From Xanthobacteraceae bacterium (GTDB lineage: Bacteria > Pseudomonadota > Alphaproteobacteria > Rhizobiales > Xanthobacteraceae): a stretch of DNA of 5,601 nt. A program made the position numbers and the translations under genes. Shown piece after piece: positions 3,881 to 5,601 of the stretch. How positions within the stretch are numbered: position 1 is the first letter of the stretch; each line of letters opens with the position of its first letter. Location of the stretch: assembly GCA_030044035.1 (NCBI GenBank), contig JASHWN010000613.1, positions 1 to 5,601 of the forward strand, written 5' to 3'. The notes beneath the pieces are model-generated. The model saw nothing but the letters and a program-made list of their open reading frames with translations, did no database searches and was not told the origin of the DNA.

Positions 3881-4612
3881 CTAATGCTTGCGCCGCATCT
3901 GGCCCGATGAATTGACCGTGGCGTGCAGGTTGCGGGCGAATTCGACGGCGCCGAACACCGCCATGTCGGGCGCGGTTTTCACATATTCCTTGACGCCGAG
4001 GATCGCCGGCCGCGGCGCCTTGAGGATCGCGGCGCACAACGTTTCCACCGCGCTGTCGAGTTTGGCCGCCGGCACGACGTCGCTGACGATGCCAAACGCG
4101 AGCGCGCGCTCCGGGCCGATTTCGGCCTGCGAATACACCAGATAACTCATCGCCTTGCGCGGCACGCGATCGACGAACGACGACATCACCATGGTGGGCA
4201 GAATGTTGTGCGCCATCTCGGGCACTTGAAAGGTGGCTTGGTCGCTCGCCAGCGTGATGTCGCAGGCCGCCGCGATGGCGCAGCCGAAACCGAGCGCGCG
4301 GCCCTGCACCGCGGCGACGATCGGGATTTTGGCGTTGCGCATGGCGCCGTAGCAATCGAAGACGACATCGCTGAACGTGCGGCGCTCATAAGCGTCCGGT
4401 TCTGTCGGCGGTCGTTGTCCCATGCCGGCGCGGCCGACGCAAAAATCCTTGCCGGCGCCGCGCAGCACGACGACGCTCGACGTCTTGTCGGCGCCTTCGA
4501 TGATGCTGCTGAGCTCCGCCACCATGGCGTCGGACACGGCGTTGCCGCGCTCCGGCTGGTTCAGAGTGACGCGCAGGATCGGCCCGTCCCGTTGGCTCAA
4601 AATGTCCGGCAT
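3881..4612 (-). CDS. Enoyl-CoA hydratase/isomerase (crotonase) family protein (243 aa)
   Basis: A full-length crotonase-fold protein that should act on an acyl-CoA thioester in the cytoplasm. The substrate-binding segment LNQPERGNAVSDAM spans residues 17-30. The first oxyanion-hole region is GKDFCVG (54-60) and the second GRALGFGCAIAAACD (104-118), so the CoA-enolate machinery is intact. Of the two catalytic glutamates of classical hydratases, the second is kept (Glu132 in QVPEMAHN) but the position of the first (GGGCE in rat mitochondrial hydratase) is Ala112. This points away from standard hydration and towards an isomerase, lyase or other crotonase activity. The ATG at 4612 is preferred because AAAAGGAG (4625-4618) lies 5 nt upstream; an in-frame GTG at 4633 would place that site inside the coding region. 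It follows the Mo-hydroxylase gene by 48 nt, so co-transcription is likely. Confidence 0.92.
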   Translation of the reverse strand: MPDILSQRDGPILRVTLNQPERGNAVSDAMVAELSSIIEGADKTSSVVVLRGAGKDFCVGRAGMGQRPPTEPDAYERRTFSDVVFDCYGAMRNAKIPIVAAVQGRALGFGCAIAAACDITLASDQATFQVPEMAHNILPTMVMSSFVDRVPRKAMSYLVYSQAEIGPERALAFGIVSDVVPAAKLDSAVETLCAAILKAPRPAILGVKEYVKTAPDMAVFGAVEFARNLHATVNSSGQMRRKH

Positions 4613-4632
4613 GATTGCTCCTTTTTTCTTCA

Positions 4633-4657
4633 CCTCTCCCCGCTGTGCCGGGAGAGG
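4633..4657. repeat. CCTCTCCC...GGGAGAGG palindromic repeat between two operon genes
   Basis: CCTCTCCC (4633-4640) and GGGAGAGG (4650-4657) are perfect 8-bp arms with a 9-nt loop. I recall CTCTCCCCGC...GCGGGGAGAG hairpins as common intergenic repeats in Bradyrhizobium-type genomes. Here it starts 3 nt after the Mo-hydroxylase stop and ends about 7 nt before the crotonase ribosome binding site. The minus strand continues TGAAGAAAAAAGG, with no T-run, so it is more likely an mRNA-stability or processing element than a terminator. Confidence 0.6.
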
Positions 4658-4660
4658 GAG

Positions 4661-5601
4661 TCATTTCTTCCCGTCCCGGATCGCGCGCCAGATGCGTTCG
4701 GGCGTCGCCGGCATTTCGATGTGGCTGACGCCGAATTCGGCGAGCGCGTCGACCACGGCGTTGACCACGGCGCCGAGCGCGCCGGTGGTGCCGCCTTCGC
4801 CGGCGCCGCGCACGCCGAGCTTGTTGGTCGGGGTGGGCACCTCGCTGATGGCGGTGATGAACGACGGCAGAATGTCGGCGCGCGGCATGGCGTAGTCCAT
4901 GAACGACGCGGCGAGCAGTTGGCCGTCGGCGTCGTAGGTGCAGCACTCCCACAGCGCCTGGCCGATGCCCTGCGCGGCGCCGCCGTGCGTCTGGCCGTGC
5001 ACCACCATCGGATTGATGGCGCGGCCGACGTCGTCGACCGCGACGTAGCTAGCGAGATCGAGCGCGCCGGTGTCGGGATCGATTTCCACTTCGCAGACAT
5101 GCGCGCCGTAGGGGAAGCCGAGCTGGCGGATGGTTTCGTCCGATGTCGCGGCCAGCGGCCCGCGCAAATCTTGCGGCAGCGCGTCGTCGTTGCGTTCGGC
5201 CGCTGCCGCCACTTCGATGATGCCGATAGCGCGGTCGGTGCCTTTGACGCTGAAGCGGCCGGCGGCGAAGCCGATATCGTCCTCGGCGGCTTCCAGCATA
5301 TGGGAGGCGATCTTTTTGCCCTTGTCGATGATGGCGTCCGACGCGTTGCCCATGACGATGCCGGCGAGCCGCATCGAGCGCGCCGAATGCGAGCCGCCGC
5401 CTTCCTTGACCACGTCGGTGTCGTTCTCGAACACGTGCACGTCGTCGAACGGCACGCCGAGCCATTCCGCCACGCATTGCGCGAACGTGGTCTCGTGGCT
5501 CTGGCCGCTCGACAGCGTGCCGACCACGACGTCGACCTTGCCGGTGCCGTGCACGGCGATGTCGGCGCGCTCGCGCGGATAGCCGCCGGTGGTTTCCAGA
5601 T
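4661..5601 (-). CDS. Molybdenum hydroxylase large subunit (CoxL/XdhA-type, aldehyde oxidase family), C-terminal 312 residues, start outside the window
   Basis: The frame enters from the right edge (LETTGGYPRERADI) and ends at TGA 4661-4663. It shows the molybdenum-cofactor half of xanthine dehydrogenase/CO dehydrogenase-type enzymes: GTLSSGQSHETTFAQ (visible residues 27-41), EGGGSHSARSMRLAG (66-80), the cofactor-binding GQTHGGAAQGIGQAL (202-216), and GVRGAGEGGTTGALGAVVNA (262-281), whose Glu268 should be the active-site base. Such subunits are usually about 750-800 residues and work with FAD (CoxM) and 2Fe-2S (CoxS) subunits, oxidising CO, aldehydes, nicotinate-like or aromatic substrates. 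The loop that tells true CO dehydrogenase (AYRCSFR type) from other members lies outside the window, so the substrate is open and the annotation 'CO dehydrogenase' would be premature. The crotonase gene follows in the same direction. Confidence 0.93.
   Translation of the reverse strand, partial: LETTGGYPRERADIAVHGTGKVDVVVGTLSSGQSHETTFAQCVAEWLGVPFDDVHVFENDTDVVKEGGGSHSARSMRLAGIVMGNASDAIIDKGKKIASHMLEAAEDDIGFAAGRFSVKGTDRAIGIIEVAAAAERNDDALPQDLRGPLAATSDETIRQLGFPYGAHVCEVEIDPDTGALDLASYVAVDDVGRAINPMVVHGQTHGGAAQGIGQALWECCTYDADGQLLAASFMDYAMPRADILPSFITAISEVPTPTNKLGVRGAGEGGTTGALGAVVNAVVDALAEFGVSHIEMPATPERIWRAIRDGKK

Noticed and set aside
4661..5601. Calling the Mo hydroxylase a true CO dehydrogenase (coxL)
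   Set aside because: The diagnostic active-site loop lies in the N-terminal part outside the window; the C-terminal motifs are shared by many substrates' enzymes.

Overview
The window looks like chromosomal DNA of an alphaproteobacterium of the Hyphomicrobiales, most likely the Bradyrhizobium/Rhodopseudomonas/Pseudolabrys side of the order. The evidence is high G+C, coding regions dominated by GC-ending codons, two intergenic palindromes of types I recall as common in those genomes, and several small proteins (a GxGGVGxGPR secreted peptide, an ERRSGxDRR-repeat peptide, a coiled-coil protein) of kinds I associate with them. The taxonomic placement is from memory, not from a search.

Layout, left to right. 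(1) The first 187 codons of a hydantoinase/oxoprolinase-family gene run leftward out of the window from position 561; a perfect 10-bp inverted repeat surrounds a TATAGT hexamer just in front of its start. (2) A leftward gene (760-1242) encodes an unnamed secreted protein with four cysteines in the mature part. (3) A 525-bp gene-poor stretch (1243-1767) holds a GC palindrome, an AT-rich island (35% G+C by count for 1341-1440), a decayed fragment matching the N-terminus of a hydantoinase gene, and a palindromic repeat abutting the next gene. (4) A rightward dienelactone-hydrolase-family gene (1768-2496). (5) A convergent pair: a 62-residue Arg-rich repeat peptide (2674-2862, rightward) and a 122-residue helical protein (2887-3255, leftward). 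(6) A 338-bp spacer (3256-3593) with three hairpins. (7) A small secreted protein (3594-3776) whose conserved C-terminal tail is out of frame, followed by a strong bidirectional terminator. (8) A leftward pair: the C-terminal 312 residues of a molybdenum-hydroxylase large subunit (CoxL/XdhA type), then a crotonase-family gene 48 nt downstream, with a repeat hairpin between them.

The enzymes (Mo hydroxylase, crotonase, dienelactone hydrolase, hydantoinase) are typical of peripheral catabolism of organic acids, aromatic compounds or cyclic amides. Only the Mo hydroxylase and crotonase are close enough and co-directional enough to be called an operon. I see no CRISPR array, tRNA, rRNA, insertion sequence or phage gene, and no convincing new multi-gene system. 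The most notable signals are the operator-like inverted repeat at the hydantoinase gene, the hydantoinase remnant about 1 kb upstream of the intact copy, and the frameshifted secreted peptide.
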